Source: Aurantimicrobium photophilum (GTDB taxonomy: Bacteria; Actinomycetota; Actinomycetes; Actinomycetales; Microbacteriaceae). From it: a stretch of 64,000 nt of DNA. Below are positions 51,823 through 60,465 of this stretch, piece by piece. The DNA is taken from assembly GCF_003194085.1 (NCBI RefSeq), contig NZ_CP023994.1:62001-126000 (forward strand). Reading direction: 5' to 3'. Each line of letters starts with the position of its first letter. Positions within the stretch are counted from its first letter, which is position 1. A program made the translations under genes and the position numbers. Below the pieces are notes generated by a model that was not told the origin of the DNA, searched no databases, and saw only the letters and a program-made list of their open reading frames with translations.

Positions 51823-51891
51823 GATTTAACCTGTCCAACTTTCGGGGGACAGTTCATCACCAGAGCGGGGGTTCTTTCGTGGTCTGTGTGC

Positions 51892-52383
51892 CTAGTGGCC
51901 TTCAGCCTTGAGGCGAGCGAAACCGTCAACGACGATCTGCTCGGCTTCAGCTGCGTTGCCCCAGCCCTCAACGTTGACAAACTTGCCAGGCTCGAGGTCC
52001 TTGTAACGCTTGAAGAAGTGGTCGATCTCGTTCTTGGTCTGCTCAGGAACATCGTCGATGTCCTGGATGTGAGCCCAACGAGGGTCCTTAGCTGGAACGC
52101 AGATGACCTTGGCATCTGATCCAGCCTCGTCACTCATGTTGAGAACGCCGACGGGGCGGACCTTGACGCCCACTCCGGGGAACACGGGGTACTCAAGAAG
52201 AACGAGAGCGTCAACGGGGTCACCGTCGAGACCGAGAGTGTTCTCGAAGTAGCCATAGTCGGTGGGGTAAACGAAAGTGGTGAACAGCACGCGGTCCAAG
52301 TAGACGCGACCAGTTTCGTGGTCAACTTCATACTTGTTACGGCTTCCCTTGGGAATTTCAACGACGACGTCGTAAGCGGCCAC
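51892..52383 (-). CDS. ppa: Inorganic pyrophosphatase
   Basis: This 163-residue family I enzyme hydrolyses pyrophosphate and pulls biosynthetic reactions forward. [44 protein letters not shown] (the metal-binding Asp residues) and [10 protein letters not shown] are typical. The start GTG 52383 is chosen because AAGGAG lies six to seven bases upstream and the chain then begins [13 protein letters not shown], the usual N-terminus. A GTG at 52398 would add five residues. Confidence 0.95.
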   Translation of the reverse strand: MAAYDVVVEIPKGSRNKYEVDHETGRVYLDRVLFTTFVYPTDYGYFENTLGLDGDPVDALVLLEYPVFPGVGVKVRPVGVLNMSDEAGSDAKVICVPAKDPRWAHIQDIDDVPEQTKNEIDHFFKRYKDLEPGKFVNVEGWGNAAEAEQIVVDGFARLKAEGH

Positions 52384-52429
52384 GAGGGGCTCCTTCACGG
52401 TTGAGATGAATACCTCATAAGGTTACTTG

Positions 52430-53455
52430 ATGATGACCGAACGTCCCCGACTCACGCCAGCTATGGCTGACGTTCGTCGTGCCATTCGCGAGAACCTCTC
52501 GGACCTCACTCCCGATGCTGTCGTACTGGTGGCACTCAGTGGCGGACCTGACTCTCTTGCACTGGCCGCCGGTTTAGCCTTTGAGGCGCCTCGTGCGGGG
52601 CTTCTTGCCGGGGCCGTGATTGTCGATCACGGGCTGCAAGAAGGTTCACATGTTGTCGCTGAGAACGCCGCAGCCCAGGCTCGTGAGCTGGGACTAGACC
52701 CGGTGATTATCCGCAGAGTGAAAGTTGTTCCAGCTGCGGGGCCAGAGGCAGATGCCCGCATAGCCCGTTATGAGGCCTTGGATTCTGTGGCCAGGGAACT
52801 CGGTGCTGTTGCCATCCTGTTGGGTCACACTCTGGATGATCAGGCTGAGACTGTGCTCTTGGGGTTGACCCGAGGATCCGGGGCAACAAGCCTGGCCGGA
52901 ATGAGTGACATCAACGGTATCTATCGCAGACCGCTGCTGGGCATTCGCCGAGCACAGACGGTGGCGGCGTGTGAAGACCAGGGACTCACACCCTGGAATG
53001 ACCCCCACAACCAAGACGCCAGTTACACCCGTGTGCGGATTCGTCACGAGGTCATGCCTGTGCTGGAAAACCAACTCGGTCCTGGAGTTGCTGAAGCATT
53101 GGCCCGAACCGCAGAGCAGTTCAAGCAAGACTCCGCCGTGCTGGACGCGCTGACTTCCGAGATTATGCCCACCGTGTTCACACCCGTGCTGGGTGAAACT
53201 GCCCAGTCGGTGCAGGCAACACTGGATGTCACTGCGTTGACGGGCTTGCCTCTAGCTATTCTCAATCGCGTCATTCGCCGGGCTGCTTTGGACGTCTTTG
53301 GGTCGAGTTTGAGCTCGGTTCACACCAATGCCGTTGCTCGTCTGATTACCGATTGGCATGGACAGGGAGAAGTTCACGTTCCCGGTATTAGAGTTGAGCG
53401 ACAAGGTGCTCAGCTTGTTCTGACTGCATCATCGTCCACACCCACCGAGGCCTAG
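52430..53455 (+). CDS. tilS: tRNA(Ile)-lysidine synthase
   Basis: This 341-residue enzyme modifies C34 of tRNA-Ile(CAU) to lysidine so that it reads AUA. The PP-loop is VALSGGPDSLALAAGL (about 35-50), then GHTLDDQAETVLLGLTRGSGATSLAGM and the family's RPLLGIRRAQT and SYTRVRIRH. It is short, as in other actinobacteria that lack the extra C-terminal domains. The start is ATG 52430 or 52433. It is divergent from ppa and followed by hpt. Confidence 0.94.
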   Translation: MMTERPRLTPAMADVRRAIRENLSDLTPDAVVLVALSGGPDSLALAAGLAFEAPRAGLLAGAVIVDHGLQEGSHVVAENAAAQARELGLDPVIIRRVKVVPAAGPEADARIARYEALDSVARELGAVAILLGHTLDDQAETVLLGLTRGSGATSLAGMSDINGIYRRPLLGIRRAQTVAACEDQGLTPWNDPHNQDASYTRVRIRHEVMPVLENQLGPGVAEALARTAEQFKQDSAVLDALTSEIMPTVFTPVLGETAQSVQATLDVTALTGLPLAILNRVIRRAALDVFGSSLSSVHTNAVARLITDWHGQGEVHVPGIRVERQGAQLVLTASSSTPTEA

Positions 53456-53482
53456 TCTCACCAGCACAAAAGGATCGCACGC

Positions 53483-54052
53483 ATGGAGTTGCGCGACGTC
53501 GAATCAGACATCACCGAAATTCTTTTCTCAGAAGAGCAGATCCAGGGTCGCCTGGCAGAACTCGCTCGCGAGATTGAGCGCGACTACGAAGGTAAAGATG
53601 TTCTCATCATTGCCGTGCTCAAGGGTGCTGTCATGGTTCTCAGTGACCTCGTGCGTGAACTGAAGTTCCACGCTCACATCGACTTCATGGCTGTGTCTTC
53701 CTACGGTTCCAGCACCAAGTCCTCCGGTGTTGTGCGCATCGTGAAGGACTTGGACGCAGAAATTGCAGGCCGCCACGTGCTCATTGTGGAAGACATCATC
53801 GACTCTGGTTTGACCCTGAACTGGCTCATTGGAAACCTGGAATCGCGCGGCCCCGCATCGATCGAGGTGGTGGCCATGTTCCGCAAGCCCGAAGCAATCA
53901 AAGAGCCAGTAGACGTCAAATATGTCGGTTATGACATTCCCAACGCATTCGTGGTGGGTTACGGCCTCGACTACAACGAGGACTACCGCAACGTTCGCGG
54001 TCTTGCAGTGCTGTCCCCTCACGTCTATGGCGGGGAAGACCCTCACGCCTAA
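53483..54052 (+). CDS. hpt: Hypoxanthine phosphoribosyltransferase
   Basis: This 189-residue purine salvage enzyme makes IMP or GMP from the base and PRPP. The PRPP motif is HVLIVEDIIDSGLTLNWL, the flexible loop is SSYGSSTKSSG, and VGYGLDYNEDYRNV closes the base site. An AAAGGATCGCACGC stretch before the ATG provides the ribosome site. tilS-hpt-ftsH is a widely conserved order. Confidence 0.96.
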   Translation: MELRDVESDITEILFSEEQIQGRLAELAREIERDYEGKDVLIIAVLKGAVMVLSDLVRELKFHAHIDFMAVSSYGSSTKSSGVVRIVKDLDAEIAGRHVLIVEDIIDSGLTLNWLIGNLESRGPASIEVVAMFRKPEAIKEPVDVKYVGYDIPNAFVVGYGLDYNEDYRNVRGLAVLSPHVYGGEDPHA

Positions 54053-54130
54053 AGTTCTGGGTTAACTCCCATTCCGCCCTCGGCAAACACCAAGCGGGCA
54101 TAGCGTCTAGACCGATACCCTGAGAAGACC

Positions 54131-56149
54131 ATGAAATTGAAGAACCTTCTGCGCGGTCCCCTGCTCTACATCATCGTTGCGGTGATTGCTGTCTGGGTGG
54201 GCTCATCCCTCATCTCCATGACCGGCTACCAAGCCATCAGCACTGACGATGGTCTGACCTTCCTCAAAGAGAACAAGGTTGCGAGCGCAACCATTGTCGA
54301 CATTGAGCAGCGCGTTGACCTCAAGCTCAAGAAGGCCGACGACAAGTACGGCACCGACGTGCAGTTCTTCTATGTCGCCCCTCGTGGTGTTCAGGTTGTG
54401 GATGCAGTCAACGCCTCATCTTTGACCGACGGCTTCAACGATGAGGTGCCCAAGGAGAACTGGTTCCTTAGCATGCTGGGAATCTTCTTGCCCGTGCTTC
54501 TGATCGGTGCGTTCTTCTGGTTCATGCTTTCTTCCATGCAGGGAGGTGGCCGTGGTGTGATGCAGTTTGGTAAGTCCAAGGCCAAGCTTGTCACCAAGGA
54601 AACTCCCACCGTCACCTTTGCTGACGTTGCTGGTGCAAACGAAGCTGTTGAAGAACTTTCTGAAATCGTCGACTTCCTCAAGGAGCCCGCTCGCTTCCTC
54701 GCGGTAGGTGCACGTATTCCTCGCGGTGTGCTGCTCTATGGCCCTCCCGGAACAGGTAAGACTCTGCTCGCCCGTGCCGTTGCAGGTGAAGCTGGCGTTC
54801 CCTTCTACTCGATTTCTGGTTCTGACTTCGTAGAGATGTTTGTCGGTGTCGGTGCAAGCCGTGTGCGTGACCTCTTCGAACAAGCAAAGCAGAACGCTCC
54901 TGCGATCATCTTCATCGATGAAATCGATGCTGTCGGCCGTCACCGTGGTGCCGGTATGGGTGGTGGCCACGATGAACGTGAGCAGACCCTCAACCAGATG
55001 CTGGTGGAGATGGACGGCTTCGACGTTAAGACCAACGTGATCCTTATCGCTGCAACCAACCGTCCCGACATTCTGGACCCTGCCCTTCTGCGCCCTGGTC
55101 GTTTTGACCGCCAGATTGGTGTGGACGCTCCAGACATGGAAGGCCGCAAGAAGATTCTTGAAGTTCACGCCAAGGGCAAGCCCATGGCAAAGAACGTGGA
55201 CCTCGAAGTTGTCGCACGCAAGACTCCCGGTTTCACCGGTGCTGATCTGGCCAACGTTCTCAATGAAGCAGCATTGCTGACTGCGCGTTCGAACGCACAA
55301 CTGATCGACAACCGTGCACTGGATGAGTCCATTGACCGCGTTATCGCTGGACCTCAGCGTCGCAGCCGTGTGATGAAGGATCAGGAAAAGCTCATCACCG
55401 CGTATCACGAAGGTGGTCACGCGCTCGCTGCAGCGGCAATGAACTTCTCTGACCCTGTGACCAAGGTCACCATTCTTCCTCGTGGTCGTGCCCTCGGATA
55501 CACCATGGTGCTTCCACTGGAAGATAAGTACTCGGTCACCCGTAATGAACTCCTCGACCAGCTCACCTATGCCATGGGTGGTCGCGTTGCTGAGGAGATC
55601 GTGTTCCACGACCCCACCACCGGCGCATCGAACGACATCGAGAAGGCAACCAGCATTGCTCGCAAGATGGTCACCGAATACGGCATGAGCTCCACTGTGG
55701 GTTCGGTCAAACTCGGCGGCGCATCCGGCGAAATGTTCTTGGGCCGCGACATGGGTCACCAGCGTGACTACTCCGAGCAGATGGCAGAGCACGTGGATAA
55801 GGAAATCCGCGCACTCATCGAGAACGCTCACACCGAAGCATGGAAGGTTCTCAACTCCAACCGCAAGGTGCTCGACCGCCTGGCTACAGAACTGCTCGAG
55901 AAGGAAACTCTCGATCACAACCAGCTGGCTGAAATCTTCAAGGACGTGAAGAAGCTTCCTCTTCGTAAGCAGTGGCTCTCCAGCAACGAGCGTCCCGTTT
56001 CGAAGCTTCCACCCGTCAAGGTTCCTGCCAAGAAGGCAGCAGCCAAGACTGAAGTAAAGAAGCCTGTTGCGAAGAAGCCCGTCGCCAAGAAAGCTCCAGC
56101 TAAGGCAGCGGCAGAGCCTGCTACACAGAAGCCAGCTCCCAAGGCATAA
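54131..56149 (+). CDS. ftsH: ATP-dependent zinc metalloprotease FtsH
   Basis: This 672-residue membrane protease has two membrane segments (about 11-31 and 116-136), an AAA+ domain ([31 protein letters not shown], arginine finger region [20 protein letters not shown]) and a zinc protease site ([13 protein letters not shown]). It degrades membrane and regulatory proteins. The last 45 residues are a Lys/Ala/Pro-rich tail with repeats of KKPVAKK, probably disordered. It is followed after two bases by folE. Confidence 0.97.
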   Translation: MKLKNLLRGPLLYIIVAVIAVWVGSSLISMTGYQAISTDDGLTFLKENKVASATIVDIEQRVDLKLKKADDKYGTDVQFFYVAPRGVQVVDAVNASSLTDGFNDEVPKENWFLSMLGIFLPVLLIGAFFWFMLSSMQGGGRGVMQFGKSKAKLVTKETPTVTFADVAGANEAVEELSEIVDFLKEPARFLAVGARIPRGVLLYGPPGTGKTLLARAVAGEAGVPFYSISGSDFVEMFVGVGASRVRDLFEQAKQNAPAIIFIDEIDAVGRHRGAGMGGGHDEREQTLNQMLVEMDGFDVKTNVILIAATNRPDILDPALLRPGRFDRQIGVDAPDMEGRKKILEVHAKGKPMAKNVDLEVVARKTPGFTGADLANVLNEAALLTARSNAQLIDNRALDESIDRVIAGPQRRSRVMKDQEKLITAYHEGGHALAAAAMNFSDPVTKVTILPRGRALGYTMVLPLEDKYSVTRNELLDQLTYAMGGRVAEEIVFHDPTTGASNDIEKATSIARKMVTEYGMSSTVGSVKLGGASGEMFLGRDMGHQRDYSEQMAEHVDKEIRALIENAHTEAWKVLNSNRKVLDRLATELLEKETLDHNQLAEIFKDVKKLPLRKQWLSSNERPVSKLPPVKVPAKKAAAKTEVKKPVAKKPVAKKAPAKAAAEPATQKPAPKA

Positions 56150-56151
56150 AC

Positions 56152-56736
56152 ATGGCTATCGACCGGGCTCGAATTGAGGCGGCCGTCGTCGAACTCCTTC
56201 ACGCGATTGGTGAAGATCCGACGAAGGCCAACTTCTCATCGACCCCGGTACGTGTCGCCGAAGCCTATGCCGAGTTCTTTGCCGGTGTTGGTCAGGACCC
56301 ACTCGAGCATTTGCGTGAGAGTGTTCCCATCGACCAACTCTCCGATGCGGTTGTGGTCACCGACATCACCGTTCGGTCGATGTGTGAACACCACCTGCTT
56401 CCCTTCTTGGGTGTTGCCCACGTCGCTTACCTCCCTGGCGACCGCGTAGTTGGCCTGGGTAAATTGCCTCGTGTGGTGAACACCTTGGCTGCTCGCCCCC
56501 AGATGCAAGAGAGCTTGACCGAGCAAATCGCTGACGCGCTCGTGGAGGGTCTCGACCCCCGCGGTGTGCTGGTGGTTGTCGAAGCTCGGCACCAGTGCGT
56601 GGCCGCTCGTGGTGTGGAGCAGACAAATAGTCGCACCATCACCATCGCGTCACGTGGTGAACTCACTGAGCCTGCGGCACGTGCAGAAATCATGACTCTT
56701 ATTGGTGCGTCACGTGGTGAGGAAAGTCATGACTGA
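56152..56736 (+). CDS. folE: GTP cyclohydrolase I
   Basis: This 194-residue enzyme makes 7,8-dihydroneopterin triphosphate, the first step of folate synthesis. The zinc ligands are in MCEHHLLPFLGVAHVAY and RHQCVAARGVEQTNS, and GLGKLPRVV is conserved. It opens a folate operon (folE-folP-folB-folK) directly behind ftsH and overlaps folP by eight bases. Confidence 0.97.
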   Translation: MAIDRARIEAAVVELLHAIGEDPTKANFSSTPVRVAEAYAEFFAGVGQDPLEHLRESVPIDQLSDAVVVTDITVRSMCEHHLLPFLGVAHVAYLPGDRVVGLGKLPRVVNTLAARPQMQESLTEQIADALVEGLDPRGVLVVVEARHQCVAARGVEQTNSRTITIASRGELTEPAARAEIMTLIGASRGEESHD

Positions 56737-57544
56737 GCACCGCACCAAAATCATGGGCATCCTCAACGTCACGGTTGACTCGTTCAGTGACGGTGGAAAA
56801 TACCTCGACACTGACTCCGCTGTGAAGCACGGCATTGCCATGATGGAGCAGGGTGCCGACATTATCGACATTGGTGGTGAATCCACCCGTCCCGGTGCAC
56901 AACGTGTCTCGGTCGAAGAGGAACAACTTCGAGTTCTTCCCGTGATTGGTTCCCTCGTTCGTGCTGGTGCTGTCGTGAGTATCGACACTATGAATGCGGC
57001 TACTGCCATCCTTGCCATCGAGCGCGGGGCGCAATATGTCAACGACGTTTCTGGTGGTCTCGCAGATTTCTTCATGCCGAAGGTTGTGGCCCAGTCTGAT
57101 GCCACCTTCATTGCCAGCCATTGGCGTGGACACTCGGTCGATATGGACAACAAGGCGCTCTATAAAGATGCCCCTACTGACATCACGCGAGAGCTCAGTG
57201 AACGCGTGGAAGCACTCCTTGCCGAAGGCATGAGGCCAGAGAAGCTCATCCTGGATCCAGGCCTGGGCTTTGCGAAGAACTCAGAACACAACTGGCAGAT
57301 GCTCGGCCGCCTCGACGAACTGCAGGCACTGGGTTATCCGCTTCTGATTGGGGCATCGCGTAAGCGATTCCTTGCCTCGTTACTGCCCGAAGATGCCACG
57401 GTCGAAGACCGTGACTCTGCCAGCGTTGCGGTCAGCGTTCTCGCTGCTCAAGCTGGGGTCTGGGCAGTTCGCGTGCATGATGTTGCGCGTACGGCAGGTG
57501 CTTTGCGCGTGCTGGAGTCGTGGAACAAGGGTGCCCGTGAGTAA
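56729..57544 (+). CDS. folP: Dihydropteroate synthase
   Basis: This 271-residue TIM-barrel enzyme joins the pterin and p-aminobenzoate. GILNVTVDSFSDGGKY differs from the usual NVTPDSFSDGG by Val for Pro. GGESTRPGAQRVSVEEE, SIDTMNAATA, VNDVSGG, LDPGLGFAK and GASRKRFL are as expected. The start at 56729 is chosen because GAGGAAAG precedes it and the chain then starts at the usual place. A start at 56702 lies deeper in folE. Confidence 0.96.
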   Translation: MTEHRTKIMGILNVTVDSFSDGGKYLDTDSAVKHGIAMMEQGADIIDIGGESTRPGAQRVSVEEEQLRVLPVIGSLVRAGAVVSIDTMNAATAILAIERGAQYVNDVSGGLADFFMPKVVAQSDATFIASHWRGHSVDMDNKALYKDAPTDITRELSERVEALLAEGMRPEKLILDPGLGFAKNSEHNWQMLGRLDELQALGYPLLIGASRKRFLASLLPEDATVEDRDSASVAVSVLAAQAGVWAVRVHDVARTAGALRVLESWNKGARE

Positions 57545-57899
57545 GGACCGCATCACTCTGACGGGTCTGCGTGTTCAGGCCAACCATGGGGTGTTTGATT
57601 TCGAGCGCGCTAACGGGCAGCTCTTTGTCATTGATGTCACAGCATGGCTGGATCTTTCACCTGCCGCACTCAGTGATGACCTGGCCAACACCGTTCACTA
57701 CGGCGAGCTGGCTGAAGAAGTCGTCGCGGCGGTGGCGAATGATCCTGTGGATCTCATCGAGACCGTTGCTGAACGTGTGGCACAGGTTGTCTTGGCGCAC
57801 GCACCCGTTCAGAAGGTTGAAGTGACTGTTCACAAACCCCAGGCTCCGATCAGCGTGGAGTTCGCTGATGTTGCTGTCACGATTGAACGCAGCCGCTAA
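57537..57899 (+). CDS. folB: Dihydroneopterin aldolase
   Basis: This 120-residue enzyme splits dihydroneopterin. ITLTGLRVQANHGVFDFERANGQLFVIDV, TVHYGELAEEVV and VEVTVHKPQAPI are the family blocks; the Tyr, Glu and Lys needed for catalysis are present. The start chosen is GTG 57537, overlapping the folP stop, with AAGG eight bases upstream. An upstream in-frame start at 57348 lies deep in folP and adds unrelated residues. Confidence 0.94.
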   Translation: MSKDRITLTGLRVQANHGVFDFERANGQLFVIDVTAWLDLSPAALSDDLANTVHYGELAEEVVAAVANDPVDLIETVAERVAQVVLAHAPVQKVEVTVHKPQAPISVEFADVAVTIERSR

Positions 57900-58408
57900 T
57901 GGATGCTCCACGCAGAAACGCCATTATCGCGTTCGGATCGAACCTCGGTGACCGTGTGGCAACCATCAAGCAGGCTGCCAACGAAGTGGCAGATCTTGGT
58001 GGCACTGTTCTGCTCAAACTGTCCCCACTTTATGAATCAGCTGCCGTGAAGCCAGAGGGTGTGGATCTGGATGCTCCCGAATATCTCAATGCGGTGGCAC
58101 TGATTAGTACAGACCTCCCCCCAGAGGCTTTGCTTACTGAGCTCAACGGCATCGAACAAGACCACGGCCGTGAACGCCACGAACGCTGGGGCGATCGCAC
58201 CCTTGACCTCGACATCATCTGGATGGATGGTGTTGAGATGGAAACCGAACGTCTCACCATTCCTCACCCCCGAGCTTTCGAGCGCTCTTTCGTGGTGGTG
58301 CCCTGGAACGATGTTCAACCGAATGCGGTTGTTCTACCCCACGGGGAGATTGCTGCACTTGCAGAGAAGTTCAGCAATGAACTGCACCGCTTCGAGGTGA
58401 GCGCATGA
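57899..58408 (+). CDS. folK: HPPK: 6-hydroxymethyl-dihydropterin pyrophosphokinase
   Basis: This 169-residue kinase activates the pterin for FolP. FGSNLGDRVATIKQA, YLNAVALI, IEQDHGRERHERWGDRTLDLDII and PHPRAFERSFVVVPWND are all typical. Its ATG overlaps the folB stop (TAATG) and its stop overlaps the DUF3180 start (ATGA). Confidence 0.96.
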   Translation: MDAPRRNAIIAFGSNLGDRVATIKQAANEVADLGGTVLLKLSPLYESAAVKPEGVDLDAPEYLNAVALISTDLPPEALLTELNGIEQDHGRERHERWGDRTLDLDIIWMDGVEMETERLTIPHPRAFERSFVVVPWNDVQPNAVVLPHGEIAALAEKFSNELHRFEVSA

Positions 58409-58887
58409 AGCGCACTACCCCCGCACCGCTGATTGGCCTCTTTCTCATTGGCGGCGTTGCTGCCTATTTGCTGGAACTCATTGTGCAGTCACGCGGCGGA
58501 TTTATTTATGTTCCGCCGCTGTCTTTGGCATTCACCTTGTTCGTCGTGGCCATTGCCGTCGTTCTCATGGCAATTCCCATTCGTCGCTGGGTTACCGGCA
58601 AGCGCAAAGAACCCATTGATGGGTTGTATGCCTCGCGGGTTGTGGCATTGGCCAAGGCCAGCAGCTACTCAGGCTCTCTCTTGCTGGGTCTGGGTGCTGG
58701 TGTGATTGTCTATCTTTTCGGTCGCCCCATTGCTCCTAGTGGCGCAATCTTGACGAACGTCATCGCTCAGCTTGGTGCTGCAGCATTGCTCATTGTTGCC
58801 GGACTGATTGCCGAATGGTTGTGTGTTCTGCCTCCAGATGATCTGGACAAGAACGACAAGGAGGTGGCCGGTGAACCAGCAGCGTGA
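58405..58887 (+). CDS. DUF3180 membrane protein
   Basis: This 160-residue protein has four membrane helices (about 9-28, 37-58, 87-107 and 116-140) and an acidic C-terminus. Its sequence and position behind folK match DUF3180, a family of unknown function found in actinobacteria. The constant link to folate and pantothenate genes hints at a role in their metabolism, but there is no direct evidence. Confidence 0.88.
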   Translation: MKRTTPAPLIGLFLIGGVAAYLLELIVQSRGGFIYVPPLSLAFTLFVVAIAVVLMAIPIRRWVTGKRKEPIDGLYASRVVALAKASSYSGSLLLGLGAGVIVYLFGRPIAPSGAILTNVIAQLGAAALLIVAGLIAEWLCVLPPDDLDKNDKEVAGEPAA

Positions 58888-59593
58888 CGGTCGCCTCGGC
58901 ATCGGCATTATTGGCGCAGGCAAGGTGGGCCCCATCTTGGGCGCTGCTCTTGCCGGTGCAGGGCACGCGCTGGTCGGCATCTCTGCCATCTCAGAAGAAA
59001 GCAAAGAACGAGCCCAGGCCATCCTTCCTGATGTCCCTGTGCTCGAAGTTCCCCGCATTGTGGAACTGAGTGAACTTGTTCTTATTGCCGTTCCCGATGA
59101 GGAGCTGCCTGACTTGGTCAACGGTCTTGCTGTTGCCGGAGTGTGGCAACCAGGACAGATCGTGCTGCACACCTCTGCCGCCTATGGAGTTGAGGTGCTG
59201 CACCCTGCCGTGTTGGCAGGAGTGATTCCTCTGGCTCTTCACCCCGCCATGGCGTTCACGGGAACCAGTATGGACATTGCTCGTCTTGCCGATTGCTATA
59301 TCGCGGTTACCGCACCGGCCCCTGTCCTACCGATTGGGCAAGCACTCGCGGTGGAAATGGGCGGAGAGCCTGTAGTCATCTCCGAAGCACAGCGCCCGCA
59401 ATATGCCGAGGCAATTGCCACAGCGTCACAGTTCTCAGCAGCAATTGTGGACCAGGCAACCAACCTGCTTGGTGAGATCGGGATTGAGAACCCGGGCCGT
59501 ATTGTTGCTCCGTTGATTCGTTCTGCTGTCGACAACGCTCTTGGCCAAGCAGGTGACGCGTCGCGTCTGGGCTTCACAGGACTCGACGACTAA
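58871..59593 (+). CDS. Rossmann-like / DUF2520 protein
   Basis: This 240-residue protein has an N-terminal NAD(P)-binding fold (IGIIGAGKVGPILGAALAGAGHALVG) and a C-terminal helical DUF2520 domain (PVVISEAQRPQYAEAIATASQFSAAIVDQA, then LIRSAVDNAL). It resembles 6-phosphogluconate- or ketopantoate-reductase-like proteins. Since panC follows, a ketopantoate reductase-like role is often proposed but not shown. The start GTG 58871 has a strong AAGGAGG seven bases upstream. A start at 58808 would lie inside DUF3180. Confidence 0.88.
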   Translation: MNQQRDGRLGIGIIGAGKVGPILGAALAGAGHALVGISAISEESKERAQAILPDVPVLEVPRIVELSELVLIAVPDEELPDLVNGLAVAGVWQPGQIVLHTSAAYGVEVLHPAVLAGVIPLALHPAMAFTGTSMDIARLADCYIAVTAPAPVLPIGQALAVEMGGEPVVISEAQRPQYAEAIATASQFSAAIVDQATNLLGEIGIENPGRIVAPLIRSAVDNALGQAGDASRLGFTGLDD

Positions 59594-59595
59594 TC

Positions 59596-60465
59596 ATGAG
59601 TGCACCGCAGGTTTGCCACACCGTCGCCGAGATGACGGCCCTTCGTGAGCAGTTAAGCGCCGAAGGCAAGACGCTGGCACTCGTCCCCACCATGGGTGCG
59701 CTGCACGCCGGGCACTTAGCTCTGGTTGCACGGGCCCGAGAGTTGGCAGATGTTGTCGTGGTGTCGATCTTTGTGAACCCGTTGCAGTTCGGGGCCGGGG
59801 AAGACTTCGACCGCTATCCCCGCACGCTCGACGTTGATGTTGCTGCACTTGCTGGGCATGCAGATTATGTGTTTGCTCCAGCGGCAGAAGAGGTTTATCC
59901 CGAACGTGTGGGTGGACCTGCAGTTCCTGCACAAAAAGCTGGTTCGGTGGGGGACACCTTCGAAGGCGCAAGCAGACCTGGCCACTTTGACGGTGTGCTC
60001 ACGGTCGTGGCACGACTGTTCGACATTGTGAAGCCCGATGTTGCTGTCTTTGGTCAAAAGGATGCGCAACAGGTGTTCTTGGTGCGCGAGCTCATTCAGA
60101 AGCTGGGCTTGCCCATCCAACTGGATGTCTTGCACACCATTCGCGAAGCAGATGGTTTGGCACTCTCCAGTAGAAACCGCTATCTCAGCGAAGAAGAGCG
60201 CCAGGCGGCATTGGCATTGCCCCATGCTCTGCTTGCCGTGGCTCATGAAGCACAGCATGGAAATGCTGCGTCGGTCCGTGAGGTTGGCAGGAGCGTTTTT
60301 GAGAAGTATCCGCTGGTTAGACTTGATTATCTCGACCTTGTCGATCCCACAAACTTTCAGCGCGTGAGTGACGACTACCAGGGACCTGCCACAGTTGTGG
60401 TGGCCGCGGTAGTGGGAACCACACGACTTATCGATACCGAAAACCTTGAGAGACTCCACGCATGA
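59596..60465 (+). CDS. panC: Pantothenate synthetase
   Basis: This 289-residue enzyme joins pantoate and beta-alanine using ATP. VPTMGALHAGHLALV carries the HxGH signature, and FVNPLQFGAGEDFDRYPRTLD, RPGHFDGVLTVVARLFDIV, FGQKDAQQ and LSSRNRYLSEEERQAA are conserved. It begins two bases after the DUF2520 stop and overlaps lysS by four bases. Confidence 0.97.
   Translation: MSAPQVCHTVAEMTALREQLSAEGKTLALVPTMGALHAGHLALVARARELADVVVVSIFVNPLQFGAGEDFDRYPRTLDVDVAALAGHADYVFAPAAEEVYPERVGGPAVPAQKAGSVGDTFEGASRPGHFDGVLTVVARLFDIVKPDVAVFGQKDAQQVFLVRELIQKLGLPIQLDVLHTIREADGLALSSRNRYLSEEERQAALALPHALLAVAHEAQHGNAASVREVGRSVFEKYPLVRLDYLDLVDPTNFQRVSDDYQGPATVVVAAVVGTTRLIDTENLERLHA

Larger units (their letters stand above)
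50416..51856 (+). mobile_element. IS3-family insertion sequence (IS150-like)
   Basis: This 1441-base element is bounded by 24-base inverted repeats, 50416-50439 and 51833-51856, that match at 21 positions and begin TGAACTG and end GTTGGAC. It carries a small HTH gene and a DDE transposase frame in the usual orfA-orfB order. No clear target duplication is visible (flanks are CAACA and TCACC). It sits inside a terminator loop. The transposase frame has an extra base, so this copy may be unable to move by itself. Confidence 0.9.
50396..51877. terminator. Intrinsic terminator split by an insertion sequence
   Basis: AAAGAACCCCCGCTC (50396-50410) and GAGCGGGGGTTCTTT (51863-51877) are perfect 15-base complements but lie about 1.45 kb apart, one on each side of the IS element. 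Together they once formed a bidirectional terminator between the convergent M23 peptidase and ppa genes. The IS went into the loop. Confidence 0.85.

Noticed and set aside
54416-55918. 500-residue minus-strand frame antisense to ftsH
   Set aside because: ftsH is complete and conserved on the other strand. The antisense frame is a codon-bias shadow without motifs.
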